From Planctomycetota bacterium (GTDB lineage: Bacteria > Planctomycetota > UBA8742 > UBA2392): a stretch of 64,000 nt of DNA. Position numbers and translations under genes: made by a program. The stretch's first letter is position 1. Every line of letters begins with the position of its first letter. The DNA lies in NCBI GenBank assembly GCA_016722065.1, contig JADKGX010000001.1, positions 2,418,001 to 2,482,000 of the forward strand, read 5' to 3'. The notes below the pieces were generated by a model that was not told the origin of the DNA, searched no databases, and saw only the letters and a list, made by a program, of their open reading frames with translations. Of this stretch, positions 1 to 7,642 are shown one piece after another.

Positions 1-1
1 C

Positions 2-829
2 GGCCGGTATGCGCCGGGCAGCACGTTCAAGGTCATCACCACGGTGGCGCTGCTGGAATCTGGCGCTGTCTCGCCTGAAGACACCTTTGACGAAGTGCAG
101 AAGGACACGATGTTCAAGGGCAAGAAGCTGGGCAGCACCAGCCACCCGGCGGGCGCCAACATCAACCTGACCCACGCCATTGAGGAAAGCGTCAATGGCT
201 ATTTTTACCGGTACTCACAGGAACTGGGCATGACACCCCAGGAAGCCTGGGAGAACCTGGCCAGCTATGCTGAAATGTTTGGCATTGGCCGGGCCATGGA
301 ATCGGACCTAGGCCCCGCCAACCGGGGCAAGCTGCCCCATAGCGAGCGCGTGTGGGCCCAGAACCTGGCTGCGCTGGCCATCGGGCAGGGCGAAATGCTG
401 GCCACGCCCCTGGAAATCGCGCGGGTGTACGCCGCCATTGCCAACCGTGGTACGCTGGTGGTGCCGCACTTCAGCGACGAAACGCGCACCTGGCCCGAGC
501 AGCTGGACCTGCAACCCCGCACCTGGGACATTCTGCATGAGGGTATGCGGCGCGTTGTGTACGGGCATGACGGAACGGCCCGCAAGTCCGCGATTCTCAA
601 GACCATTCGTTGCGCCGGCAAAACCGGCACGGCGGAAAACGGACTGGGCACGCCAGACCACGCTTGGTTTGCGGGCTTTGCGCCTTACGATAACCCCCAG
701 GTAGCGTTTGTGATTCTGGCCGCCAACAGTGATCTGTTCGGCGCCGAAACCGCGCCGGTGATTGCCGAGTGCATTGAGCGCTACTTCGTGCGCAAGGGAA
801 TCCTGGCCAGCCCGACGGTCAAGAAGTAA
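2..829 (+). CDS. Penicillin-binding protein transpeptidase (5' end outside window)
   Basis: This is the C-terminal 275 residues of a class B-type penicillin-binding protein; the reading frame is open from base 2, so the start lies upstream of the window. All three penicillin-binding signatures are visible: PGSTFK at the very left edge supplies the catalytic Ser-x-x-Lys, SVN (in ESVNGYF) is the SxN motif, and GKTGTAE is the KTG box. The stretch AIGQGEMLATPLEIARVYAAIAN is typical of PBP2/FtsI-like transpeptidases. The enzyme should cross-link peptidoglycan in the periplasm from a membrane anchor. Which subfamily (MrdA-like elongation or FtsI-like division) cannot be decided from this fragment. 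It ends TAA, 62 bases before the next gene. Confidence 0.93.
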   Translation, partial: GRYAPGSTFKVITTVALLESGAVSPEDTFDEVQKDTMFKGKKLGSTSHPAGANINLTHAIEESVNGYFYRYSQELGMTPQEAWENLASYAEMFGIGRAMESDLGPANRGKLPHSERVWAQNLAALAIGQGEMLATPLEIARVYAAIANRGTLVVPHFSDETRTWPEQLDLQPRTWDILHEGMRRVVYGHDGTARKSAILKTIRCAGKTGTAENGLGTPDHAWFAGFAPYDNPQVAFVILAANSDLFGAETAPVIAECIERYFVRKGILASPTVKK

Positions 830-891
830 GCACGGCGGCAACCTGCACGACCTCATTGTTCATTGCTCATTTGATTTCTAGCCTTCCCGCC

Positions 892-2250
892 ATGCGCTCG
901 CTTGTTACCGGTGCCACCGGCTTCATTGGCAGCCACGTTGCCGAGATCCTGAGGGATCGCGGCCATTCCGTGCGCCTGCTGGTGCGCGACGAAAAGCGCC
1001 TGTTTCCGGAGTTGCGCGAGGGCTTTGAAATCGTGCGCGGCGACGTAACCCAGACTCCAGACGACCTGCAAAAGGCCGTGCAGGGCTGTGATTACGTGTT
1101 TCATGTGGCGGGGTTGCTCAAGGGCCGCACCCAGCACGATTTCATCCGTGTCAACGCCACGGGCACCAAGAACCTGTGCCAGGCCATTGTGCAGGGCCAA
1201 GCCGACGTCATGCGCATGGTGCTGGTCAGCAGCCTGGCCGCGATTGGCCCCTGCGAAGACAGCCGCGACATTGTGGTCGAAGACCGCACACCGCACCCGG
1301 TGACGTTTTATGGGCGCAGCAAGCTGTTGGGCGAAAAGTTTGCCCGCGAGTTTCAGAACAAGTTTCCGCTGACGATCATCCGGCCACCGGCGGTGTATGG
1401 GCCGCGCGACACGGGCATTTTGGAGTTCTTCAAATTCATGGCAAAGGGTTATTCGCTGCAGTTTGGCGAACAGGAAAAAGTATTCAGCATGATCCACGGC
1501 CGCGACCTGGCGCGCGGCATAGTGGAAAGCGCCATGCACGACGCGACTGTGGGCGAAGCCTTCTTTCTAGCAGATGCCGAGCCCTACCCGATGGGCTGGA
1601 CCATGGCCCTGCTGCGCGAGACGCTCAAGCCCAGCAAAAACAAGGTGCTGTCGCCGCCGATCTGGTTGGCCAAAATGTTTGCCCGCACCAATGACATCAT
1701 TCAGTTCATCACGCGCCGACCAATGCTGCCCAACAGCGACAAGATGCGCGAACTGTTGCCGCCCTATTGGGTGTGCAGCGCCGACAAGGCCAAGCAGGTG
1801 TTCGGCTTCGAAAGTAAAATCCCGATCCGCGAAGGACTGGCCGAAACCGCCGACTGGTACATCAAGAACGGCTGGATCAAGGTCAGAGGCCGTCACAGCC
1901 AGCCCGCGCCCCCCCGCCGCAAGCACCACCCACGATCAAAGATTGCCACACCCCGGCGGGGACAGCGGGGTGCCACCAACGACGATCCGTGCGGTAACCC
2001 ACCATTGTATTCCGGAAACCAAGGCGGCGACGCCGTCATGATGAGGAGACGTGACTCCGCCTTTGCAGGGGCGCGCAAACGCCACGCCAAAACAGCACTG
2101 GCTGAAACAAGCGCGACAGCGAACCCAAACCACACGGCCCAAGGCGGTGTCGCATCTCCGACCACGGCAGAATCGCAAGGGGCGGGGAAGGCGAGAACAG
2201 CAGACAAATGGTGGCCAGAGCCGAATACACCCCACTGTGTGTCAGCGTGA
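892..2250 (+). CDS. NAD-dependent epimerase/dehydratase (extended SDR) with an abnormal C-terminal extension
   Basis: Extended short-chain dehydrogenase with the Rossmann signature TGATGFIG at residues 6-13 and the catalytic YxxxK as YGRSK near residue 140. It probably oxidises, reduces or epimerises a nucleotide sugar, sterol-like or similar substrate; the substrate is not evident. The ATG at 892 is chosen because the fold begins there; a TTG at 856 would add twelve unrelated residues. The normal family ending (WYIKNGWI) falls at about base 1880. The frame then continues for about 120 residues of Arg/Pro/Ala/Thr-rich sequence with no family resemblance, running into the disturbed region that ends near 2840. 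The tail is probably readthrough into foreign or misjoined sequence, so the true protein is likely about 330 residues. High confidence for the core, low for the end. Confidence 0.85.
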   Translation: MRSLVTGATGFIGSHVAEILRDRGHSVRLLVRDEKRLFPELREGFEIVRGDVTQTPDDLQKAVQGCDYVFHVAGLLKGRTQHDFIRVNATGTKNLCQAIVQGQADVMRMVLVSSLAAIGPCEDSRDIVVEDRTPHPVTFYGRSKLLGEKFAREFQNKFPLTIIRPPAVYGPRDTGILEFFKFMAKGYSLQFGEQEKVFSMIHGRDLARGIVESAMHDATVGEAFFLADAEPYPMGWTMALLRETLKPSKNKVLSPPIWLAKMFARTNDIIQFITRRPMLPNSDKMRELLPPYWVCSADKAKQVFGFESKIPIREGLAETADWYIKNGWIKVRGRHSQPAPPRRKHHPRSKIATPRRGQRGATNDDPCGNPPLYSGNQGGDAVMMRRRDSAFAGARKRHAKTALAETSATANPNHTAQGGVASPTTAESQGAGKARTADKWWPEPNTPHCVSA

Positions 2251-2483
2251 TACGAAGTACTGATGCCTGCGCGTTGTGAACGAAGGCCAGCGGCAATGCG
2301 CACGAAGCAAGTCAGCAACTCGCGCCTTGCAGCTTACTACGCGGGGGCTTTGCCCACTTCTTCAGCCAGGGGCGGGGAAAGAAAACAAGCCACGCAAGCA
2401 GGCCAGGGATGAGCCGAGTTTGCTATGCCCAGGCGGGCCAGGGTGGCGGGTAGGCCCCTTAACTGAGTCATAGCCGTCAGTGC
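2251..2483. other. Intergenic stretch with no recognisable gene
   Basis: Together with the unlikely tail of the preceding SDR (from about 1885), this forms a stretch with no convincing coding sequence on either strand. Short frames exist on both strands, including a hydrophobic one on the minus strand (about 2036-2296), but none has a plausible start, ribosome site or recognisable family. By eye the composition is less GC-biased at third positions than the flanking genes. Confidence 0.5.
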
Positions 2484-2626
2484 CGCCACCCCCCCGGGGC
2501 GGGCGGGGGGGGCGGGGGCCGGCCCCAGGCCCCAAGGCCCCCGGCCCCGGGCCGGGGCCGGGCCGGGGGGGCGGGCGCGCGCCGAGGGGGAAGGGCGGGG
2601 GGGGGGGGGGGGGCGCCGGGGCGCGC
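2484..2626. repeat. Extreme G/C low-complexity block, including a 17-G homopolymer
   Basis: About 140 bases made almost only of G and C, rich in CCGGGGC and GGCCCC runs, with a 7-C run at 2489-2495 and 17 consecutive G at 2597-2613. Nothing like it occurs elsewhere in the window. The sequence could in principle fold as G-quadruplexes, but the abrupt edges and its position beside two truncated genes make a sequencing or assembly artefact at least as likely. Confidence 0.8.
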
Positions 2627-2729
2627 CCAATGGGCCGAGATACAGCGGCGACTTGATAACTACCGCAAGAACCCCGGTTCAGCGCTCAGCTACGACCAGT
2701 ACAAGGCACTTGTCCGGAGCCTGACTTGA
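2622..2729 (+). pseudogene. C-terminal remnant of an addiction-module antitoxin
   Basis: Reading the plus strand in the frame ending with TGA at 2727-2729 gives 35 residues: WAEIQRRLDNYRKNP, then SALSYDQYKALVRSLT at the end. This matches the general C-terminal pattern of small addiction-module antitoxins of the TIGR02574 type (ELxRRLxxYxxNPxxAxSxxxxxxxL). The N-terminal part is missing because the frame enters the G/C low-complexity block. The stop overlaps the start of a toxin-like frame, as expected for an antitoxin-toxin operon. The assignment rests on a short stretch and is moderate. Confidence 0.5.
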
Positions 2730-2836
2730 GTCGTCAGCTAGTGTTTCTGGCCGAGTTCAAGGACGACCTTCAGGCTCAAGCCGCATGGTACAACGACAAA
2801 AGTCCCGGCTTGGGTGCGGCGTTTGTGGCCGTCCAC
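2726..2836 (+). pseudogene. N-terminal remnant of a ParE/RelE-type toxin
   Basis: A frame starting at TTG 2726, overlapping the antitoxin stop by four bases, encodes SRQLVFLAEFKDDLQAQAAW followed by YNDKSPGLGAAFVA. This is the start of the ParE/RelE toxin fold, whose hallmark is a WYxxxSPGLGxxF motif after helix 1. The resemblance stops at about base 2836; beyond it the plus-strand translation is the antisense of egtD. The strand-and-turn C-terminal half with the active residues is missing, so the toxin is dead. The open frame continues to 3100 only because of antisense bias. Confidence 0.55.
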
Positions 2837-3649
2837 ACGCACGGATTGTCTCTCGCGGCTGACCACGAAACTTTCAATGGCGCCTGCGCCGGGGTTCCAG
2901 GTGGCGAAGAACTGAAACTTGCCAAGGTCAAAATGGCCGCCCAGTTCACGGTTAATGCGCGCCAAGAGGTTCATGTCAAACTTTGCCGTTACGCCTGCAC
3001 TGTCGTTGTAGGCAGCGATAAGCTGACCGATGTCCTTCTTGCGGTCAAAGCCGATCAGCACCAGGTCGCCGGTGTTCAAGGCGCCCCACACCTGCCTTAG
3101 AAAACTGCGCGCAGCCGGAAAAGCAAAGTTGCCAATGTTGCTGCCCAGAAACATCACCAGGCTGGGGCGTGATTTGTCTTTGCTGAAATAGTGAAGCGCG
3201 TCGCCGTAGTCGCCAACCAGCCCCCTCACGTCCAGGGCCGGAAATGCCTTGCGCGTGTCAGCCACCAGTCCGCGCATGGCGGTTTCGCTGATGTCGATAG
3301 GCACAAAGCGCGGTTCTTTGACCTGCGAAATCGCAGCCCGCAGCAACAGGTTGGTCTTGCGACCATCGCCAGCACCTAGGTCCACGATGTCCAGGCTGTG
3401 CTTGGCCGCGCGCGCAATGATGTCCGGTGCGTGGCGCACCAGGATCTCGTGCTCTGCGCGGGTCAGGTAATATTCGGGCAGGTCGCAGATCTCTTGAAAC
3501 AGCCGCGAACCCTCAGCGTCGTAGAACCAGCGCGAAGACAAGCGCTTGGGCATCTCGCCCAGCCCGTTCAGCACATCCAGCGCAAACTGCCCCGGCGTAA
3601 GGTCGTTGCCAAGGTCCGCAGGAGTCAGGATTTTGTAGCCGTCAGTCAT
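2738..3649 (-). CDS. egtD: L-histidine N(alpha)-methyltransferase EgtD, C-terminally truncated and fused to foreign sequence
   Basis: EgtD makes hercynine by trimethylating the alpha-amino group of histidine with SAM, the first step of ergothioneine synthesis. The SAM site DLGAGDGRKT and the family blocks SSRWFYDAEGSRLF, MFLGSNIGNF and LIGFDRKKD are all present. Family similarity runs to ESFVVSRERQSVRVD, about residue 270, then stops. The last 30 or so residues are the antisense of a toxin gene. EgtD is usually about 320 residues, so roughly 50 C-terminal residues, part of the substrate-binding subdomain, are absent. It lies 49 bases after egtB on the same strand. The product is probably inactive if the junction is real; if the junction is an assembly error, the true gene is intact. 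Confidence 0.88.
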   Translation of the reverse strand: MTDGYKILTPADLGNDLTPGQFALDVLNGLGEMPKRLSSRWFYDAEGSRLFQEICDLPEYYLTRAEHEILVRHAPDIIARAAKHSLDIVDLGAGDGRKTNLLLRAAISQVKEPRFVPIDISETAMRGLVADTRKAFPALDVRGLVGDYGDALHYFSKDKSRPSLVMFLGSNIGNFAFPAARSFLRQVWGALNTGDLVLIGFDRKKDIGQLIAAYNDSAGVTAKFDMNLLARINRELGGHFDLGKFQFFATWNPGAGAIESFVVSRERQSVRVDGHKRRTQAGTFVVVPCGLSLKVVLELGQKH

Positions 3650-3698
3650 TTTTGCCTGATGCGTGCATGTGTTTTCGCCCGACCCGTTGGCGTTTTGA

Positions 3699-4949
3699 CT
3701 AGATGTCCGCTGCCAACCGCATGCCGGAAAACTGCCAGCGCTTGTCCGGGTGAAAGAAGTTGCGGTAACTCAAGCGGATATGGTCCGCCGGTGTGGCCAC
3801 TGAACCGCCGCGCAGCACCATCTGGTTGACCATAAACTTGCCGTTGTATTCCCCAATTGCGCCTGCGGCCGCCCGAAAACCCGGGTAAGAACCGTAGGCA
3901 CTGCTGGTCCATTCCCACACTTCGCCAATCATTGCCTGCGGGCCTGCGCCAAGTGCCGCGCCCGCGCGTGGTTCAAGACCGCCCGCTTGCAGCGTCGCAG
4001 GCCGTTGCAGGGCTTGGCACTGCCGCGCGGCGTGCTCCCATTCAAACTCCGTGGGCAACCGCTTGCCAGCGTACCGGGCGTAGGCGTCGGCCTCGTAGTA
4101 GCTGACATGCACCACCGGTGCCAGCGGGTCAACTTCGCGCAGTCCATACAGCGTATGGGCAAACCATCGGTCACCGCGTTGCAGCCAGTATTGTGGGGCC
4201 TGCCAGTTGTTCTGGCGCACGATATCCCATCCATCGGCCAGCCAGTATTGCGCACGCGTGTAACCGCCATTGTGCATGAAACGCAGAAACTCCCCGTTAG
4301 TGACTTGCCGGTTGGCCAGCCGGTAAGGCCGCAGCAACACTTCGTGGCGTGTCAATTCGTTGTCAAAACAGAAACCGCTGCCTTCATGTCCGATCCAGGT
4401 TCGGCCGCCATCAAAGTCGGTCCAGCCACCTTCGTGCTGGACGGAATTGCGCGCAGGTGCAGCCGCATAGGCGGGAAACAGGGGTTCCTGAAACAGCACG
4501 GCCTTGATGTCCGTTAGCAACAGTTCCTGGTGCTGTTGTTCGTGGTGCAGACCGAGTTCCAGAAGGCTCAGCAACTCCGGGTTCTCTGCCTGCAACTTCA
4601 GCAGTGCCGTTACGCGCTGGTCGACAGCTTGGCGGTAGTCCAGTACTTCACGCACAGTCGGACGGGTGCATATTCCGCGCAGCGGCCGGTCCACGCGCAC
4701 ACCAATGCTGTTGTAGTAACTGTTGAACAGAAAACCGAAGTCGGCGTGGTGGGGCGCAAAGTCGCGCTCGAACCTGTGCAGGATGAACGTCTCAAAAAAC
4801 CACGAGGTATGGCCCAGGTGCCACTTGGGCGGGCTGGCATCCAGGTGCGGCTGCACGACGTAATCCTCTGTGGCCAGTGGCGCGCACAGGGCCACGGTTT
4901 GGGACCGCACGCGGGCAAACTCCTGCAGCAACTGGCTGGCCGTCGGCAT
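3699..4949 (-). CDS. egtB: Ergothioneine biosynthesis protein EgtB (iron-dependent sulfoxide synthase)
   Basis: EgtB joins hercynine to a cysteine or gamma-glutamyl-cysteine donor using Fe(II) and O2. The N-terminal DinB-like domain carries the iron ligands HLGHTSWFFE (about residue 44) and HHEQQHQE (about residue 134), matching the family's three-histidine site. The C-terminal FGE-sulfatase domain shows GEVWEWTSSAYGSYPGF and the late LRGGSVATP ... YRNFFHPDKRW ... FSGMRLA block. At 416 residues it is full length. It is the first gene of an egtB-egtD pair and is transcribed away from the symporter gene, with about 80 bases between them. Which sulfur donor it uses cannot be read with confidence. 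Confidence 0.93.
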   Translation of the reverse strand: MPTASQLLQEFARVRSQTVALCAPLATEDYVVQPHLDASPPKWHLGHTSWFFETFILHRFERDFAPHHADFGFLFNSYYNSIGVRVDRPLRGICTRPTVREVLDYRQAVDQRVTALLKLQAENPELLSLLELGLHHEQQHQELLLTDIKAVLFQEPLFPAYAAAPARNSVQHEGGWTDFDGGRTWIGHEGSGFCFDNELTRHEVLLRPYRLANRQVTNGEFLRFMHNGGYTRAQYWLADGWDIVRQNNWQAPQYWLQRGDRWFAHTLYGLREVDPLAPVVHVSYYEADAYARYAGKRLPTEFEWEHAARQCQALQRPATLQAGGLEPRAGAALGAGPQAMIGEVWEWTSSAYGSYPGFRAAAGAIGEYNGKFMVNQMVLRGGSVATPADHIRLSYRNFFHPDKRWQFSGMRLAADI

Positions 4950-5030
4950 GGCCCGAGTGTAGCCGCCGGGAAATTGACCACAAGCAAGCCGCTGTTTTGC
5001 TTGCGCCCTGTGGCCTGGCCCCTACGGTAA

Positions 5031-6365
5031 GTGGGCATGCAAAGCGCTTCGCAAGACTACGCTGAGATGGCACGCATTCGTCGGCGCGCCAATGTACTGG
5101 TCGCGTTCACGGCAACTTCCGTGTTGCTGGGTGCGCTGTGTGGCGCGCTGTTGCCCAACGTGCTGCCGGCGGAAGCCGCCAGCCGCGAGGATTGGTTGAT
5201 GGTGATCGGCTTTCCCGGCGTGTTGCTGATGAACATGCTGAAGATGCTGGTCGTGCCCCTGATTGTCTGCACCATGGTCGTTGGCGTGGCCAGCCTGGGC
5301 GATGTGCGCAAGGCCGGCAAACTGGGTGCGCGCACGATTCTGTACTACACCACCACCACCGGCGCGGCGGTTGCCCTTGGCATCTTGCTGGTTTCGGTGA
5401 TTCGTCCAGGCGAAGTCGGCACCGTGGCCAGCGCTGATGCCGTGTCCAGGCTGCCCGGTGCCTTGAGCCAGCCCAAGGGCGCACTGGCTTCGCTGTTGCA
5501 GGTTGTGGAAGGCATGTTTCCGCCCAACCTGTTCAAGGCCGCCGTAGAGATGCAGGTGCTGGGCCTGATTGTGTTCAGCCTGGTCCTGGGGGCGGTGCTT
5601 TCCACGATGGGCGATCGCGGCAAGCCCGTGTTGCGGTTCTTTGAAGGGTTGAACGACGCCTTGATGAAAATTGTGCACCTGGTGGTGTGGTTTGCGCCCG
5701 TAGGCATTGCATCGTTGTTGATGGAACGCATGGGCCGCGCCGGGACGGACTTCTGGCCGGAGGTGCAGCGGCTGGGCTGGTACATGGCCACAGTGCTGGG
5801 CGGGCTTGCGATTCACGCGCTGGTTGTGCTGCCGCTGATTTACTGGTTCGTCAAGCGGCGCAACCCGTTTCGCTACATGCTGGGCATGGCCCAGGCGCTG
5901 CTGACGGCCTTCAGCACGGCCAGTTCCAGTGCCACGCTGCCGATTACACTGAACTGTTCGCGCCAGAACTGTGGCATCAGCGAACGCACCAGCGGCTTTG
6001 TGCTGCCACTGGGGGCCACTATAAACATGGACGGCACGGCGCTGTATGAAGCTGTGGCGGTCATTTTCATTGCCCAAAGCCTGGGCATTGACCTGAGTGG
6101 CGCGCAACTGGTGATTGTGTTCTTGACGGCGACACTGGCCGCCATTGGCGCGGCCGGTATCCCGGAAGCCGGATTGGTGATGATGGCGATTGTGCTGACA
6201 GCCGTTGGCATTGATCCCAAAGAGGCCGCATTGATTCTGGCCGTGGACTGGTTTCTGGACCGCTTCCGAACCGCCGTGAATGTAGCCGGCGACGCCTTTG
6301 GGGCCGGCGTGATTGACCACTATGAAACCGCCCCCGCCAAAGGCCCGCAGACCGCTGCGGCCTAG
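5031..6365 (+). CDS. Dicarboxylate/amino acid:cation symporter (DAACS family)
   Basis: Sodium- or proton-coupled transporter for glutamate, aspartate or C4-dicarboxylates in the inner membrane. The 444-residue length and the multi-helix pattern fit the GltP/DctA/GltPh family. Diagnostic blocks are the serine-rich re-entrant loop FSTASSSATLPIT, the NMDGT motif in GATINMDGTALYEA, AGIPEAGLVMMAI in the second re-entrant loop, and VDWFLDRFRTAVNVAGD near the end. Start: GTG at 5031 or ATG at 5037; neither has a strong ribosome site. The gene stands between the divergent egtB and the dehydrogenase that follows four bases after its stop. Confidence 0.93.
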   Translation: MGMQSASQDYAEMARIRRRANVLVAFTATSVLLGALCGALLPNVLPAEAASREDWLMVIGFPGVLLMNMLKMLVVPLIVCTMVVGVASLGDVRKAGKLGARTILYYTTTTGAAVALGILLVSVIRPGEVGTVASADAVSRLPGALSQPKGALASLLQVVEGMFPPNLFKAAVEMQVLGLIVFSLVLGAVLSTMGDRGKPVLRFFEGLNDALMKIVHLVVWFAPVGIASLLMERMGRAGTDFWPEVQRLGWYMATVLGGLAIHALVVLPLIYWFVKRRNPFRYMLGMAQALLTAFSTASSSATLPITLNCSRQNCGISERTSGFVLPLGATINMDGTALYEAVAVIFIAQSLGIDLSGAQLVIVFLTATLAAIGAAGIPEAGLVMMAIVLTAVGIDPKEAALILAVDWFLDRFRTAVNVAGDAFGAGVIDHYETAPAKGPQTAAA

Positions 6366-6389
6366 CGCGTGGCCTGCTATGCTGCGCGC

Positions 6390-7631
6390 ATGGTAAGAAA
6401 AACGGTGATTCTGCTTGCCGCAGGCGCCCTGGTGCTTGCCGGGGCCATGGTGGCCACCGCCCAGTACTTTGGCGGCTTTGGCAACCTGCTGGAATCCTTC
6501 AAGGGCGCCGATGCCCCTGACCCCGGGCCCCTGCCGGCGATCAAGCTGGTGGATGCGTTTCCCAAGTTGCGCTTTGACTTGCCGCTGTGGTTTGGCCACG
6601 ACGGCACCAGCAGCGGCTGGCTGTATGTCTGTGAGCAAGACGGCACGATTTGGCGCTTCAAGAAAGAAGGCGAGTCCAAGGAAGAGTTCCTGAACCTGAA
6701 GGACCGCATGGCCTCTCGCCGTGCCCGCAACAATGAGGAAGGGTTGCTGGCGCTGGCCTTTCACCCCAAACACGCCGAGAACCGCTACTTCTATGTGTGC
6801 TATTCGATGCTGGCTGCCGGCGGCAAGCCTCGCCGCGACGTTTTGGCCCGCTTTACGGCCGACAATGAAGGCAAGGCCACCGACCTGGGCACCGAAAAAA
6901 TCATCCTGGAAGTCGAAGAGCCCTACGGCAATCACAACGGCTGTTCGCTGCTGTTTGGCAAGGACGGCTTTCTGTACGCCAGCTTTGGCGACGGTGGTTC
7001 CGCCAACGATCCGCACGGCAATGGCCAGAACCTTTCCACGTTGCTGGCCAGCGTGATCCGCATTGACGTAGACCAGGAATCTGCCGGCAAAGCCTACAGC
7101 ATTCCCAAAGACAACCCCTTTGTGGACCGCAAAGACGCCCGGGGCGAAATCTGGGCCTTTGGCCTGCGCAACGTCTGGCGCATGGCCTTTGACGCCGAAA
7201 CCGGGCTGCTGTGGGGCGGCGATGTAGGCCAGAACAGCTACGAAGAAATCGACATCATTGAACGCGGCGGCAACTACGGCTGGAACAAGCGCGAGGGGCT
7301 GCACGACTTCAAGGGCGGCGAAAGAGCCGAGGGCATGATCGACCCGGTGGCCGAATATGGCCGTGACAAAGGCGTCAGCGTAACCGGCGGCTGCGTCTAC
7401 CGTGGAAAGATGTTCGAAAAGCTCCAGGGACTGTACATCTATGGCGACTACCAAAGCGGCCGCATCTGGGGCCTGCAGTACGACGCCAAGGAAAAGAAAG
7501 TGAAGCAACAGGAACTGCTGGCGCACATTCCTGGTGCCAGCATCAGCAGTTTTGGCCAGGACCCACAGGGCGAAATCTACGTCTGCGGGCACTATCGAGG
7601 CACGATTACGCGGATCGAGATCGCGGACTGA
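6390..7631 (+). CDS. Secreted PQQ-dependent sugar dehydrogenase (glucose/sorbosone dehydrogenase family)
   Basis: Six-bladed beta-propeller oxidoreductase of the GSDH/Hhip family, expected in the periplasm. The N-terminus MVRKTVILLAAGALVLAGAM is a signal peptide, which supports the ATG at 6390 over the GTG at 6369. Typical propeller blocks are EEGLLALAFHP, GNHNGCSLLFGKDGFLYAS-like sequence (here NHNGCSLLFGKDGFLY), GDGGSANDPHGNGQN, WAFGLRNVWRMAFD, GDVGQNSYEEID and GGCVYRG. Many relatives bind PQQ and Ca, but the substrate of environmental members is usually unknown. It follows the symporter closely and may be co-transcribed with it and the SDR downstream. Confidence 0.88.
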   Translation: MVRKTVILLAAGALVLAGAMVATAQYFGGFGNLLESFKGADAPDPGPLPAIKLVDAFPKLRFDLPLWFGHDGTSSGWLYVCEQDGTIWRFKKEGESKEEFLNLKDRMASRRARNNEEGLLALAFHPKHAENRYFYVCYSMLAAGGKPRRDVLARFTADNEGKATDLGTEKIILEVEEPYGNHNGCSLLFGKDGFLYASFGDGGSANDPHGNGQNLSTLLASVIRIDVDQESAGKAYSIPKDNPFVDRKDARGEIWAFGLRNVWRMAFDAETGLLWGGDVGQNSYEEIDIIERGGNYGWNKREGLHDFKGGERAEGMIDPVAEYGRDKGVSVTGGCVYRGKMFEKLQGLYIYGDYQSGRIWGLQYDAKEKKVKQQELLAHIPGASISSFGQDPQGEIYVCGHYRGTITRIEIAD

Positions 7632-7642
7632 AGGCGCCCGGC

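Noticed and set aside
2484..2626. G-rich block as a replication origin or attachment site
   Set aside because: No DnaA boxes, direct repeats, integrase or tRNA nearby; an artefact is simpler.
5022..7592. A long open frame (856 codons) on the minus strand opposite the symporter and dehydrogenase genes
   Set aside because: It lies antisense to two clear genes with intact motifs, has no ribosome site, no family similarity and an unnatural His/Gln/Ala-rich composition caused by GC bias.
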